Position numbers and translations under genes: made by a program | NCBI GenBank assembly: GCA_016630905.1 | Contig: WBMQ01000004.1 | Span: 1,240,001-1,304,000, forward strand | DNA length: 64,000 nt | Direction of reading: 5' to 3' | Source: Capillidium heterosporum | Lineage: Eukaryota > Entomophthoromycota > Entomophthoromycetes > Entomophthorales > Capillidiaceae | The notes under the pieces: model-generated | The model's database searches: none | Seen by the model: only the letters and a program-made list of their open reading frames with translations | Told to the model about the DNA's origin: nothing | Shown here: positions 24,284 through 37,900 of the stretch, piece after piece | How the letters are laid out: every line of letters starts with the position of its first letter | How positions within the stretch are numbered: position 1 is the first letter of the stretch

Positions 24284-24975
24284 TTAAGGCTTGATGGCAG
24301 CCAAAGTAGACTTGTACAACTTCAACCTACCGGGGAATATCGTCAACACCAACACAGTCCTTGAGTAGGTGGGAGACGCTATCGTCGGTAGCGGTAGATT
24401 CGACACTAAGCAGTTTGCTGAAATTATTACAATCTGGGGTGATCAGTCCAGAGCCTCGAGCTATCCACCAAGCACCTGGTAGGAAGGCATACTTATCCTG
24501 CATCAGTATCTTGAGTAGGGCTTCCTTGCGAACATCATCTTTAGTCGTCGTAAGGCTGTTGAACTAAACTTTTAAGCTCGGGTTCCGCCTTTTGCAAAGT
24601 GGGGCTGTCTTTAACAAAGGTGTAGAGGTTGTTGGGCATCATCATGGAACGAGTACCTTGACCAGGTCTGCCAGGGTAGTGGTTACGGTTGAAGGTCAAT
24701 CCACCAGTCTCAGTGTTCATGACCGATAGGTAGAAGGCTGCCTGCTGAGGGGTCTTGAGGTCGTAGTGAGCCAAAGCGTTTTTGATGTAGGGTAAAGCGG
24801 CTGGGCAGGAGATGTTTTCACCCTTGGCTACATCCTTGGCAACTCCACATGGGTTGATGGCTTTGTTCAACTTGTCGATGGTCAAGTAATCGTTGCATTT
24901 GCTGGCATGCAATTGTAAGGTGGTACCGGCTAGAACGGTTGCGGCAATTACTTTGACGGTTGTGCTAATGTGCAT
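24284..24975 (-). CDS. Secreted fungal protein with GRPGQGTR motif, copy 2 (frame-broken)
   Basis: Paralog of the next gene downstream, with signal peptide (MHISTTVKVIAATVLAGTTL), LNKAINPCG, AAFYLSVMNTETGG, HYPGRPGQGTRSMMMPNNL, MQDKYAFLPGAWWIARGSG and C-terminal LYKSTLAAIKP. Two net +1 offsets interrupt it when aligned to copy 1: one right after QQPYDD (plus-strand about 24538-24545), where zero frame hits TAA, and one in a CCCC run (plus strand GGGG 24332-24335) just before a TAG. Everything between and after is conserved, so the damage is recent or the bases are wrong. Intronless. Confidence 0.7.
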
Positions 24976-25023
24976 TTGAATTATAAGAAAAGATGGATAA
25001 TTGAATTGGAAGATTGAACAAAG

Positions 25024-25032
25024 TTTTTATAG
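25024..25032 (-). promoter_or_regulatory. TATA box of secreted-protein copy 2
   Basis: Minus-strand ctataaaaa lies about 50-58 bases before the ATG at 24975. Confidence 0.45.
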
Positions 25033-25711
25033 TGGCGCTTCGGAGTTTCTGTAAAGGGGGATTTATTCAATCTATTAGACTTTTCCGCTTGTTATGTCTT
25101 ATTATATCAGGAATTTGCCCTTCCAACTTCGTCATTGACAAGACGGTTCATTTGGTTGATATTACCACAAATAGAAATAATATAGGCCTTTAAAAGGTTC
25201 GAAATTAATAGGCTAATTTTTTAAAGCAAATTTGAAAATATAGCCCCATTAATTATGAACGAAACCAAACAGTCGTTAGGGTGAAATTCTATCAAAAAGC
25301 AGAGGGGTAATTCTTTCGATAAGATAGGGGTTTAGGAACAAAAGTATTTTTGGATTAGAGCTAAAAATAAACATGGGCAAAATCAAGGCTGTATAAAGTA
25401 CAAAGTTTTTAGAAACTGTCGAACAAAAAGTTTAATTTATTAGGCACAAACCATAACTAGCTGTTAGTACTTAAAAAGATATGCTAGTGCAACTATCCAG
25501 TCTCACATTATAATTTAGTTTGGATACATACTTTGTGTGCGATTCAATAGAGTAGAAAGTACACTACAGAGCTACTGTAAATTTTAAACCTTTGTTATTA
25601 TAGAATCGTAATGAAGATTCAACTTACAAATCAAGCAAATTTATACAAGAACAATCAGCAATTCCAGCAAAAATGACGTGAAATTCCAAGTGCAATCACT
25701 TTCACTTCACA
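25033..25711. other. Divergent spacer, no gene seen
   Basis: AT-rich region between secreted-protein copy 2 and the phosphatase gene, presumably holding both promoters. Nothing else was recognised. Confidence 0.55.
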
Positions 25712-26770
<1,059 letters not shown>

Positions 26771-27926
26771 TAGATTTTATATTTTACTTTAAACTTTTAC
26801 ATTACTTTTTTATGCTCATACCATTGTATCGTTTGAAATTTAGTATTTAAGCTACTTAATAGACAGTGCATTTGTTTTACTTTGATTGAGGAGATGTTCT
26901 GATTTACTTCTGTATAGGCCTTTCAGCTATTTAATAGTTTTGTTAACTTGACTTCAACCTTTAACTGTATTTTTAACATAGGATAGAAGAAAACTTGTAT
27001 ATTAAGTATAATTATATACGAGCTAGCTTGAAAATAAAGACAAACTGAAATTCAGCAACAAGTAAAATGAAAGCTTTGAATAGTACAGCTACTTTCATTG
27101 AGGATCAATCCAGTAGGATATCAATCAAAGAGGATGTATGGAGGAAGCAAAAGAAGAGTCGATAGGTTGAGGAATCGATCAATATAAAGGCAATAGGTTA
27201 AAGTATTTTTTCATTGTTACCGTAACCCAAAATCCATTTGCATTTTCGCTTTGTGATTTATATTAGAAACGTTCACATCACAATTCAAAGAACGATGGGC
27301 AAAATATGGATGGCAGCTTGAAGCTAAAGTATATAGCTGACGGTGGAAAATTTAACTTTCATTACCACAAGACTTTCTTACCAGAGTATCGTTAATGCTT
27401 ATAACTTTCCTTTCAATCCTTCCAATAGATTTCTCCCCCAGCCTGTACTTTAACTAAAAACTTTAATATGTCAACTCCATAGTAACTGGTGCACTTGCTT
27501 TTAATCTAAAGCCACTAAATCATCAAAGATAAATAGTCGTTTATGGCGCCCCTTATCCTACAATGCCAATAAACTTATTACGACCAGTAAATACTATAGG
27601 TATCGACATATATCTGTTAAAGCTACTACATGTCCTACTTATATAAGTCCTCCATAAAAGTTAGCCTCCGTATCCTATATATACCTTCAAATAAAATTAG
27701 TTGCAGGTAGGTAGTTTTAAGGTATATCTGTTGGATGGGACCATCTCAGGTACATCTAATTAACGATACATATTAATAGCAAGTACTATCCCAGGTTTAG
27801 TCCTAGACTGGAAAAGATAGCTGATAATAATAATAACCATATAGTTAATTTAAACTACATTCTAAGTTCTATAAATATATTTTTACTTTTGACATATATT
27901 TTCTAAACCAACCCTTTCAAAATCCA
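26771..27926. other. Intergenic between convergent genes
   Basis: AT-rich, 1.1 kb. No open frame or repeat that I can support. Confidence 0.55.
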
Positions 27927-30439
27927 CTAATCTCTTTCATCAAAGAACTGTTTCAACCTCTTACAGCAACCCTGCAGCCCTTCCCCTTGCACTACTGATG
28001 GTAAGATCCACTGGGGTAATCTATTCAAATACTTGGAATTCTCCCATCGAGTATCAACCAAGACGACAGCAGCGTAATCTTGGAAATGGCGAATGACTCT
28101 TCCCACACTCTGGTTCAAAATTTGGAAAGTCAAGTTGAGATAGTACTCCTCGCTTTTCTGCTTATTGAACTTGGATTCAAGGTGCGTCAGCTTAAGTTTC
28201 AGGTCCAAGGACTTTAGATTGGGGAAGGGGATGCCGATGATAAGGACCAATCTACCGAATCGATCTTTGAAATCTATACCCTCACTCAATTTACCTCCCA
28301 TGACACTGAGTAATATACCGCCTTTGTCTTGGAGTATGGAAGTTTGGTAGGCTTGTAATAAGGTATCGATAGAACTGAACGACTTTTCCAAAAATATTGG
28401 CTTGATGGCTTGAATCTTGGATAGCAGGTTCAATTTGATAATACGATCGAAGAATAGGTCCAAGGTCTGGTAGCTGGCAAAGAATAGGATTATACCATCG
28501 GGAACGACTTGGATTAGCTCGACTACCGAAAATATAAGCTGGTCCCACATACCTATGTTGTCTTTGTTTTGGTAATTGAAGGTAAATTTGGTGCTGTTGG
28601 TTGACTCATCTAAAGTCAGAGTTAATATATTGGTTTTGGGTACGATGTGGGGGAAACTTCGTTCTACAACTTTGCCAGCATCCTTGACTGACTTGAAGAG
28701 ACTGTCAATCAGGTAGTCGTTTGGGGATAGGGTACCACCTAGTAGAACCAACGACCGCGCATCTTGGACTAAAGGTTGGAAGGTAGATTCCACGTCCAGT
28801 AGCAGGTATTTTAGCCTTCTTCTCCTTGGTGTTGACGATCAGCTTACCTAGACGGTTATCCAAACTCAAAGTTATGAGGAACTGCTGCAAAGTGAATAGC
28901 CCCACTTCCTTACTGTTGTTAATGGTGTCGGTATCCTTGTCGGTGTTGAAGTTGATGTACCCATTTAGCTTATGATGTAGCTTGGAGACAGTAAGGTAAT
29001 TGATAAGTCTGTTCAGATCCAGGTTGTCCAGTTTCAGCCGATGCAAAAACTCATTGACATCTAAGACGAAGCAGTCATCTACCAGTATGTAATTTTTGAC
29101 CCCTTCCTTCTCTAAACCGTTAAAGTAACTTACGAGTTGATTGACGATTACCTTAGTTTGCTTGATCATCATCTGGTTGGTACCACTCAGCCTACTGTTG
29201 AACCTGTTGATATAGTTGTCCAGCCCTTTTTTCATAAGAATCAACTGGCTGAAGTTGAGTTCAACGGTGACCATATTCTCAATACTGTTGATTAAATTGT
29301 GCGCTTCATCGAATATAATCACTTGGCCTTTCAAATCGATGTTCAAAGCTTCCCTAGCCGATTTATTTAGAATTAGGTTGTAAGGTAGACAAATAAGTTG
29401 ACCTCGAACTCGAGCTTTTCGCGTACCGTAGTATGGACAACAGTTTAGCTTGTATCCCAATTTCAGAAGGTCTTCGATATCGTACGGCTTGTTCATCAAG
29501 AGGTCGGTAAACCTAGAGAGTAAGGGACGTTGGCTGGGTAGGTAGTAGGGACATCGCTTTTTGGCATCAACACCAGGTTTCTGTAATTCTAGGCAACTGT
29601 CATTTAACTTCATCACGTTGTTGGAGGATTTTCCTTTCAAGGAATCGTTGGTACATAGGTTGGAACGGGAACCTAGGGTGACAGTAGAAAATTTGGTCAA
29701 TTTCTTGCCTTTGTAGGATAGTAGCTCGAACCCCTTACTGAACTTAGTTTTGGAGAATTCTTGGATGAATTGAGTCAGTTGGCTGTGTGTCCTAGAACAG
29801 TAGTATATCTTCAAAAATTCGGGCTCTTCCTCCTCCAGCTGCTTGTTCTTGTTGAAATGGCCGTACAAATGCTGATCCACCTTTTCTATTAACGACTTTA
29901 AGTTGGAATCGGAAGTTATTTCATCCACTTCATCCAGCAGAAATTGATCCTCCTCCTCTTCATACTCTAACTTTATGTTGGTAAGCTTAACACGTTTGTT
30001 GGAGTTGACGTTGGAATTTTTATTATCCAGTAAAAGCTGCTTAATTTGTTGACTTTCCAATAATTTAATCTTCTCCAATAGTTCCAATTGATCTACATAC
30101 TTCTCCTTCTCCTTCTTTAACTTCAAAGTTTGGGTCTGTTTCTGTAACCATAGGGGCTCCTTACCGTTATCTTCAACTTCAACTTTGACATCCTTGAATA
30201 AACGTTCCCTGTCGAACTTCAACCAGGTTAAACTAGAGCAAATTAAACTTAAACTTTTTCCCTACAAAGCTATAAATAAATAGAATAATTATGTTTTTAT
30301 TTACCGTACCAGTTGGAGACTCAAATATTCCTATTTTGGATTGCTCTATACAGTTGAATATGCTTTCCATCAACTCTAGCTGACTTGGATAAGGCTTTTC
30401 GTAAGGGAAGTTGAAGTTGATAGCTGGCTCTTTGGCCAT
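27927..30439 (-). CDS. CHL1: CHL1/DDX11 iron-sulfur DNA helicase
   Basis: Superfamily 2 (XPD-like) helicase needed for sister-chromatid cohesion. About 822 residues with one intron (30262-30304) that splits the Walker A loop SPTGT|GKS. In order: N-terminal FPYEKPYPSQLELM, Walker A, a lysine/glutamate-rich insert, IYYCSRTHSQLTQF, the four-cysteine Fe-S region (LCTND, DSCLELQ, KKRCPYYLP, NCCPYYGTRKA), the DEAH box IIFDEAHNLINS, a helicase-C half with LVLLGGTLSPNDY, GGKLSEGIDF and motif VI QSVGRVIRHFQDYAAVVLVD. The two halves lie in different frames: at plus-strand TTTT 28809-28812 one extra A in the coding AAAA run shifts the frame +1 just before YLLLDVES. Otherwise full length. Confidence 0.9.
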
Positions 30440-31359
30440 CTTTTCGCTGTAGCTGAACTGAAATTGTGTAAATCTTTTGTGCTCTTTGATGCTTTGTCAC
30501 CGAAATAATGTGATGTAAGTAGCTAATCCTCCAATAAAAGGCATTTGATCAGTCAATTGATTTGAGAGCAAGCTTAATATAAAACGGAAAAGATAGATTA
30601 GATTTGAAGCGACTTTATTATGAATTTTGGCAAGGCTCATCAAGCAAAATTAGGATTAATTATGTTTTTACTAATAGCTGAAAGTAGTATGTACAAAAGC
30701 ACTTTAACTTTAAAAGATATTTAGATCTAAGTGTACATAATTTTTAACTAGTATACCTTTATAAATTTAAACAACATTATACGACTATTTATTCAGATCA
30801 GTTCAATTTCAGGATTGCTATACATCGAATCTTAGGACATATTCTTTTTGTCCATTTATTGGCAAACTGGCAGATATGAAAAGTACAGGTTACCAAAGGT
30901 GTAGAAAGTTCAACGACAATTAACTTGAAAGTAATATTCAAATACAAAACCATATAAATTAGACAAACTCCAATTTTCATAAGTCTTGGCAGTTGAGGTT
31001 TGATTGAATGTATCAATAGGTTCTAAAACTTCCACAAATTAAATAATATTTTATTAAATTTAAAGATGTAGTTAATTCTCTATTATAAATTAATCAAATT
31101 TTACTTTACACATATCATATAGATTATTGTTTTGATAGGTAAAAACTCTTCTAAACTCTACAACTCCAATGTCCAAACCTTGAAGTCTATTTAATCTCCA
31201 ACAATAGACATTTTAACAGCTCAGTATTCAATTATACAGTCTCTAAATATATCAGTATCTTAACTTTGAAACGTTAAACACATATAATCGAAATTAGTAA
31301 AGCTAAAGCCATCTTTCCTTTTGATACCTTGGAAACTTTTGAGTAAATCCTAAACTAAG
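30440..31359. other. Divergent spacer; possible tiny secreted ORF
   Basis: AT-rich spacer between CHL1 and YKT6. A 60-codon minus-strand frame with its own ATG (30798-30980) starts MKIGVCLIYMVLYLNITFKL, signal-peptide-like, and has four further cysteines. Nothing else supports it; treat as doubtful. Confidence 0.3.
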
Positions 31360-32103
31360 ATGAGGATATTGAGCATTTCAATAGCCTATAAAGAGGAAGG
31401 TAGGGCTACTATTCTATCTACTGTTTCCAACCTATCTTCATTTGGGTTCCTACACCACTCGACATAAACTTTAATTACCTTTGCACCAATATTTAACTAA
31501 AGCAGGATAAGGAGCCTTATCGAGTTTATAACTTTGACAGCTATAGAACATACCCAAGTAGGTCAAAGACAGATGGTTGAACAGGAAGGTAAACTCTTGG
31601 CTATTCGCTCTATATGCTATAGCTCATATACTAAACATTAGGTTTAATTGGACACGTCCACTGTCGATTGGAAGGCATCGCCTGCATGCTTATTTGTGAT
31701 TCCGACTACCCACCTCGAGTCGCCTTTGATCTCCTATCCCAGCTGGGAGACCATTTTATAGCTCAAGTACCTAGATCCAATTGGCAATCCTGGCTTGAAT
31801 TTTACCCCTTTGGATGAGTATCCAGTCGAGCACCAGGATCCCAGTCGAGCTGACGCTATCCTAAGAGTCCAAGAAGAGCTGGATCAGACTCAAACTATCT
31901 CGGTAAGTTTACTGATTACTTGGCACCACTCTTGTTACTGGCCCTATATCTTTTAAATTTTATAGTATAGGACTATTGAGTCGCTCCTCGAGAGGGGTGA
32001 AAGATTGGAGGATCTGATGAATCGAAGTGAGCAGCTCAACTTTTAGACTAAGATATTCTACAGATCGGCAAATGTTACTAATTCATGCTATCGTATGAGT
32101 TGA
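31360..32103 (+). pseudogene. YKT6: YKT6-type longin R-SNARE, damaged copy
   Basis: YKT6 is a prenylated vesicle-fusion SNARE. Recognisable pieces in order: MRILSISIAYKEEG and NLSSFGFLHHS (longin start), FITLTAIEHTQVGQRQMVEQ, GHVHCRLEGIACMLICDSDY, the linker DPSRADAILRVQEELDQT, and SNARE helix TIESLLERGERLEDLMNRSE. Four problems: the first intron (31464-31502) now begins AT instead of GT; a +1 offset lies near 31790 (QSW/LNF); a TAG follows SEQLNF at 32044-32046, after which conserved FYRSANVTNSC continues in frame; and the terminal prenylation motif, normally CC plus aliphatic residues, reads CYRMS. Together these make this copy unlikely to work, so a better copy should exist elsewhere. Confidence 0.75.
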
Positions 32104-32692
32104 TGTTGAGTATCAGCTGTATTAAATTTGTTATTACTTGTATATATGTCATTTGAATAACGTATATAGGGTATATATGATGATATATTTAAAATATAGC
32201 GTAGATAAACTTGGCCAAAAAGAAGGATGAATATAAAAGAATGATAGTTTAGCTAACGATAGTGCTATGGAGTATAGTATGTTTATATCCATAAAGGAGT
32301 TTAAACTTGTTTGTATAGGCATAATAGAACTATCTCCATTATGGTTAGTTTATCAAGCTTACTTTTAAGTAGCATCATCGAATATAAGTTTGTTGTGAGT
32401 GTACTTTTCAACATATGGGAAATCTAACTATATTTATTAGTAGATTACTGCTACATTTAAATACCTATTATCAATGACTTGAAAAATAACTGTGAATGTA
32501 TAAGGAAATCACATACAAAACATTTCATATAGATTATAGGAAACCCATTTTAGATATTCAACTTTGGTTATTTATCTATAAACTGACAGGCACCCTCTGT
32601 ACCTACCGCGAAAATGAAAAAATAGGATAGCTTAAAAACATAAAACCAGTCGCTATCATTTAATACGATGCTAAACATCCAAATCTACCATA
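32104..32692. other. Intergenic between convergent genes
   Basis: AT-rich, no open frame or repeat recognised. Confidence 0.55.
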
Positions 32693-33347
32693 TTAGTTTA
32701 AAATAAGTTTCTTGGGGCATTTTCCGTAAGGCTTGACTTTAGCCCAGCACGAATTCTCACCCTTGAAGACACCATCTTCCAAGAACAAATCACGGTTCAA
32801 GTACCCCAAGGTGATATGGCCCCAGAAAGCTTCGGGCTGGAACAAGGAGCCTTCTCCACCCTTCTTCTTGTATAAGTCGAAGATATCCTTACGAATGTTG
32901 ATAAAGTCCTGTGTGTTGCGTAAAACCAAGTTGTAAACCTCTTGAGGTTTGTCGTCGAAAATGCCTCTTGTTACGACCTACGCAGGCAACCTGTAGGTAG
33001 GAAGATTGAACTTTGCGAGCTAAAGCGATATCATTGATCTCTTTCATAGTGACTCCAGCCTTGGATAAAACTTTGTCGAATTCAGGGGGTGTTACTATGG
33101 TGACGTGAGCTTCACCTCGAGATTTCAAAGGGACTTGCACGGTACTGTTCAGCTTTTCAAAGATGGGTAAGAAGTACTTGTAGTCTAAGGTCAATTGTAG
33201 GTAGTTCGTGAAGGGTTTGTCGCCAACTTTGGGTTGGAAAGGAACCTGGGAGGCATCTAAACCTTTGCGATCCAAATCGAAGGGACCTTGACCTAGGATA
33301 AGTTGGGTGCTGATGGCGAAAGTGGTTAAGGCGCTTAAAAATTTCAT
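32693..33347 (-). CDS. Secreted 2H-phosphoesterase-like protein (frame offset)
   Basis: Signal peptide MKFLSALTTFAISTQLILG at the ATG at 33347, then about 195 residues. Two H-x-T-x motifs, AHVTIVTPP and about 100 residues later WGHITLGYL, fit the paired HxT/S signature of the 2H phosphoesterase fold, whose members cut cyclic or RNA 2',3'-phosphates. That assignment is inferred from the motif pair, not from a full family match. A +1 offset near 32966-32972 (CGT AAC A AGA) separates the halves: VGRN continues one base later as RGIFDDKPQEVYNLVLRNTQ. No intron. A minus-strand TATA-like stretch (about 33523-33536) lies well upstream. The function of a secreted 2H protein in fungi is not established. 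Confidence 0.6.
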
Positions 33348-34081
33348 ATTGTGGAAAAGTACTTTTGAGTTGAGGTTTCGAAGACAAAAGATTGGAATTT
33401 GAGTGGTAGTCATCTTTATATTGCTCAACTCGGGTTAACTTTTTAATTTTAATTGTCGGGGTTTTAGCTTGGCTCAATCATATTGAGTTCCTTGAGGGTA
33501 GGTATGGATGCTCGTTGGAACTTAACGACTTATAAAGAGATGATTTTGAATATTAATTGAAGTTAGACTACTAATCTGTTCAAAGTATAGGTGCCTGGTT
33601 TATTCTTCATTGGGCATGGGTAACGGATTGGTTTTCCAATGCATAACGAAGTTCTTGATTCGGGATCTAGAACTTTCAACTACTCTATTTTCTGTCAGGA
33701 TCAACTTGCAAATCTTTCATTTTTAGTAACCTGGTATATCTGGACTCATGGTAATTGAAGGATCTCTAATTTGAGAAAGAAGCAACAAGATGAAGGAGAG
33801 AGGTATCAGTAACAAGATATTGATATAGTTGGATACACTGTATTTTATGTAAATCAAATATTTTCAAAGTAAAGCTCAACTATTATAAAGCTCTAATAAT
33901 ATGGTCATACATTTTATTTATATATATTATTTTGTTTAGCAGGTTTACATTGATTAATTGTTGCTCTATAATAAAATTACAAAAATTTGGGCACATCTCA
34001 TTTTATCAATTTTCCATGCTTTTAATATACAAAGATCCCAATCCCATGCTTGGGATTGGAAAATATGGAAGCAGATTTATA
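33348..34081. other. Spacer up to the MULE transposon
   Basis: AT-rich sequence without a supported gene. Open frames beginning at 33932 run into the transposon terminal repeat and are not host genes. Confidence 0.55.
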
Positions 34082-34523
34082 GGAGTAGATTTTTCTACAA
34101 AAGTTGCACAAAACTATATCGGAGAAATAATTTATTCTTTATTATTATTGGGTATTGTTTAACTTACTATCCAATATTTGGAATAGTAGTGCTGGTGTTA
34201 TAGGGTTGTTTATAAATCTATATAAATTAAATAGGGATTCTGTATAAGTGATTTAGGATCGCTCTAGCAAATAGGAGTGTCCAGAGTAGCATCATTTTTC
34301 CTATACCCTATTTCTATTCTGCTAAAGCAATACTAAAGCATTCTCCGTTTTAGCCATACAGATCTACAGAATAAAAGAGATATATCATACACTATAAACT
34401 AAGTTCAATTCAGGTTATTAGCACCCATATATATACAAGGTAGCTAGACTTTCGCTAATATTACTTACATAGCTAAAACTCAATTCGTTGATTCTAACGT
34501 CTATACTAAGGTAAATTATATAT
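34082..34523 (+). repeat. MULE left terminal inverted repeat
   Basis: Pairs with 37901-38342 in reverse complement at about 99% identity. Outer end ggagtagatttttctac; inner end near gtaaattatatat. Confidence 0.9.
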
Positions 34524-34787
34524 GCTCTTCAACTAATAGGTATCAATCAGATTCAAACTATGAATTTTTAATTCTTCGTCTATGTATATGTAAGTATGTG
34601 TGTTCTATAAATGCATTTTAAAGCCTATTGCACTTCCCCTTCAAACTCATTTACCTTAGTACGGCTGACCGTTCCTTTATCTATGTCAATAAACCACCTA
34701 CATATTCAATCTTTCATAATAAACGATATATATCAAAGTATAAAAAGTAGAATTATAAACACATGTTTATTCAAGAAAAAAATAAAC

Positions 34788-37073
34788 CTATTTGGGGCAA
34801 TATCGTGCTGCGTAGCCTAGCTGGGTACAAGTGTTGTAATATAAGTCTTCCTCTCCCTTTTGTGCAACAAGTTCATAGGTGAGTGGAAGTCGTTCAGTTG
34901 CATTCTCTGATTTCCATCCTCTTGGAGTTGTAAGGGGCTCAGAGATTCCACTAAAGTACATTGGGTCGAGTGCTTTGAGATGGCCTATATGTGCTTCTAA
35001 ATCTCTAGACAACTGAACGCTTAAACAGTCCTTTAGGTTTGGAGGAGCTTCGTTAAATCGATATACCACCATATCCAGTCAGTTAGAATCGACTCTAAAG
35101 TTAACTTCTGAGTTATCTTTGAACATCCTCATCTGACGTACATGGATATCTTCAGACTTGATCGGAAGCTTACCACATTTCAGTCTAGCAGTCACGATAT
35201 GCTTGCAAGGGAGACCATCCTGTTCATCGAAGTAGCAGGTGCACTATTCCTTAGCTGAATCTAACGTTACAACACTAATTGCTTTCTTGTCGAATTTATT
35301 CTTGGCATAAAGTTCATCTGGAGTTAATAGATTCCGCTTTACCTCATAGTTGAGCTTAGCAGCCATAAAGTGGTCTTGGAGGATCATTAAAACATCCCTC
35401 GAGACAACATTCTTTACTGCATGCCAAAAAACAGTAGGTAGCTCAAGAATTGTATAGTTAAGGCTAATATTATCATAGCTTTGGTGCTCCCAGACCTTCT
35501 TTGCAACAACAGAATCACGGTTCTTGATAAGCTGACCAATTAAAATCTTATTCTTCTTATGGGCTTCACTTATATTGTACTTGAGTTAAGCACTCATACT
35601 TTCGGCAGTACTTGAAGCATTATAGGAATGGTTGAAGGTTTTCTTGGTAAAGGCTACAGCGAACTGCCTTTCATTTTTAAATGTTGCTTGGAATCGCTTG
35701 ATTGGTTTTTCGGTAGATAGATATTTGAAGAAAACAGCCTTCTTATCCATATACTCTTTAGCATCGGAGACATAAAGCAACCTTCTCATAAACTGGTTAA
35801 ACAAGGTTGTGTTGTAATTCTTAGCAAAAATAGTTTCAACCTTAACTTTCTTCTTATCGTCAAACCTATGATGGGTTTTTGGGCACCACATACAAAAATA
35901 AACTTAGTATTAATATTTTGATAACATTATATATCCATATATCTATGCATATTTCAAAATTTAGCTTCATTATCTATAGAGCTATTAGCAACCAATATAC
36001 ATTAGATGATTTTACCTATAAAAGCTTCAACTAACTTCTTACGCTCAGTAGAATCTATTCAACTTAAAGCCGTCCTAATGCTACCTATTTTGTGCCAGAT
36101 ACACAACACGTGAGTGACATATGGAAAGACAATTTTGATTGCAGAGGAGAGCTGGGCATCGACATCTGTTAAGGTTGTTTTCAATAGTACTCCTGAATTT
36201 ATATACTGCTCTAAGAACATTTGTAGGAACTGTGAGACAGTAAAATAAATGTCTCGGGTCTCATTATTCATGATGGAATAGGCAGCTGGGACCGTTTTCA
36301 TATGCTTAGACTTTGCGGAAAAAGTAAGGATGGAGAAGTCACATGTCAATATCTGGTAGGTGAAATCTGCTACTAAAACATCCGAAATCCCTGTCTTCAA
36401 TAGCACAGCCTGAGAGGTGTTCGATCAGAACAAACACTTGAGACCTTGGAGGTCTGGTGATAGGCCAAAGGTTGCCATTTTTGCGCAATAACCCTTTCGC
36501 TGCAAAAATTGGAAGACTTCTTGAAGTTCAGAGTCTTGGGATTAAATTATACTTATAACATTGGTTATAGTAAAGGTTTTTAATTAAAGTCTGATCGCGA
36601 ATCCCAAGCTGGTACTTGTTGAATACTAATTTTATGGCTGTCGAAACCGTATATCCTTCTAAATGACGTTCAACAATATTTTGGAGGATATTTCCAGGGA
36701 TTTTTGGATCTTTGATCCTTGGTATTGGATCATGAAAATGCTCCATGTTGTTAGCAGTAGCAATTTTTTGAGTATTGTTGGCATAATCAACCTGAAGAGT
36801 GATGATGGCTGGACATTTTTCAGTTCGCTTCAGTAGTTTCTTAGGATTATTCGTCTTGGGACTTTTGATTCGCTTGGCTGTTGAGTTGTCCAGAAGGTTG
36901 TCTTCGTACACCTTATGTTGGTCGTACTTATAGCAATGGTAGCCAACATGCTTTCCTTTCGCGGGGTTGATATAACTAGTACGAACAAATGTAAAGTCTG
37001 AGTTTTGATTTAGAACAGTTATTGCATTTACTGCATCGCGGAGAGTGAAATGAGCTATGCAGTTCCAAAGCAC
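34788..37073 (-). pseudogene. MULE transposase with SWIM zinc finger, interrupted
   Basis: Read from 37073 downward: an N-terminal DNA-binding-like part (VGYHCYKYDQHKVYED, HFHDPIPRI), then the catalytic core VLVADFTYQILTCDFSILTF, AAYSIMNNETRDIY, LTDVDAQLSSAIKIVFP, VTHVLCIWHKIG (the two Asp sites are visible), and near 35160-35250 the SWIM finger CTCYFDEQDGLPCKHIV. The frame is broken by several stops and shifts, including a TGA in ...GLKCLF and a TAG just before the SWIM finger. It cannot be autonomous as it stands. A short coding-like segment upstream (about 37080-37570) may be an earlier exon. Confidence 0.8.
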
Positions 37074-37900
37074 TAAAAACTATTAACACAACAAAAGTAA
37101 AAAATAATTTAAAAGAAGCTTTCCATCAATCTCATCTTTATTAGGTTTTACAGCTCTGTTCATTTTTTCGACCACATCTAAATCGTTATAAAAATTGTCT
37201 TCATTGATGTTAATCTGAGAATCTTCATTACAGTCTGATTTTGAGTCTTGTTAGATAATTAACTCGTCCTCACCAAAATCGTTTGAAACTAATTCTTCTA
37301 GCTCCTTTGAAGTTGGGTTTTTAATAGAAGAGATCAGGTGTTTAATATTGATGGCGGGGGTCAAGTCAAAAGGTTGGATTTGATCGTCTTGTTGGTAAAC
37401 AATCACTTTTAAGATGGGTTAGATGACTTCTGAATGATAGGGCCAGCTTCAAAAATTGGAGCAGGTTTATCATATTGGCTGACAGTTAACTTTTGTAGTG
37501 GATGGCTAGATGGTCTTTGGACAGGTGGAGTGCTATTTAAAGTGATTTGCCCATATGCTTTCAATGAGGAGAAAGGCTTTTCAGGTCACTAACAACTGGT
37601 TCGGAGACAAAGGATTTAAGTATCTTAAGGTATAGTAATGCAAAATCTATATTATCGCTATCCATTATCTGAGAAAACCTTCTTGCCGATCTTACAAAGC
37701 TAACTAGCTTATTAGAAGCAGGTATAGGGTTATCCAAATCGACTATAATAGCTCAAATTCATCAAAAAGTATTAGTATATCGATATCCCCTATAAAAAAT
37801 TAATAAATACTAAAGCTGCCCTTTAATGTCGCAATGTTTAAAAATGAAGGGAAATGATATAAGATTTATATATCCTAATAAACGCTTAATAGGTGGCTTG

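Noticed and set aside
24284-24975. Euplotes-like programmed +1 shift at stop codons
   Set aside because: Two or three sites do coincide with a zero-frame stop, but in PMT, GPN3, OPRT and CHL1 the shift must occur well before any stop, and there is no common slippery motif.
33932-34203. Overlapping open frames near 34 kb as genes
   Set aside because: They run across the end of the MULE terminal repeat.
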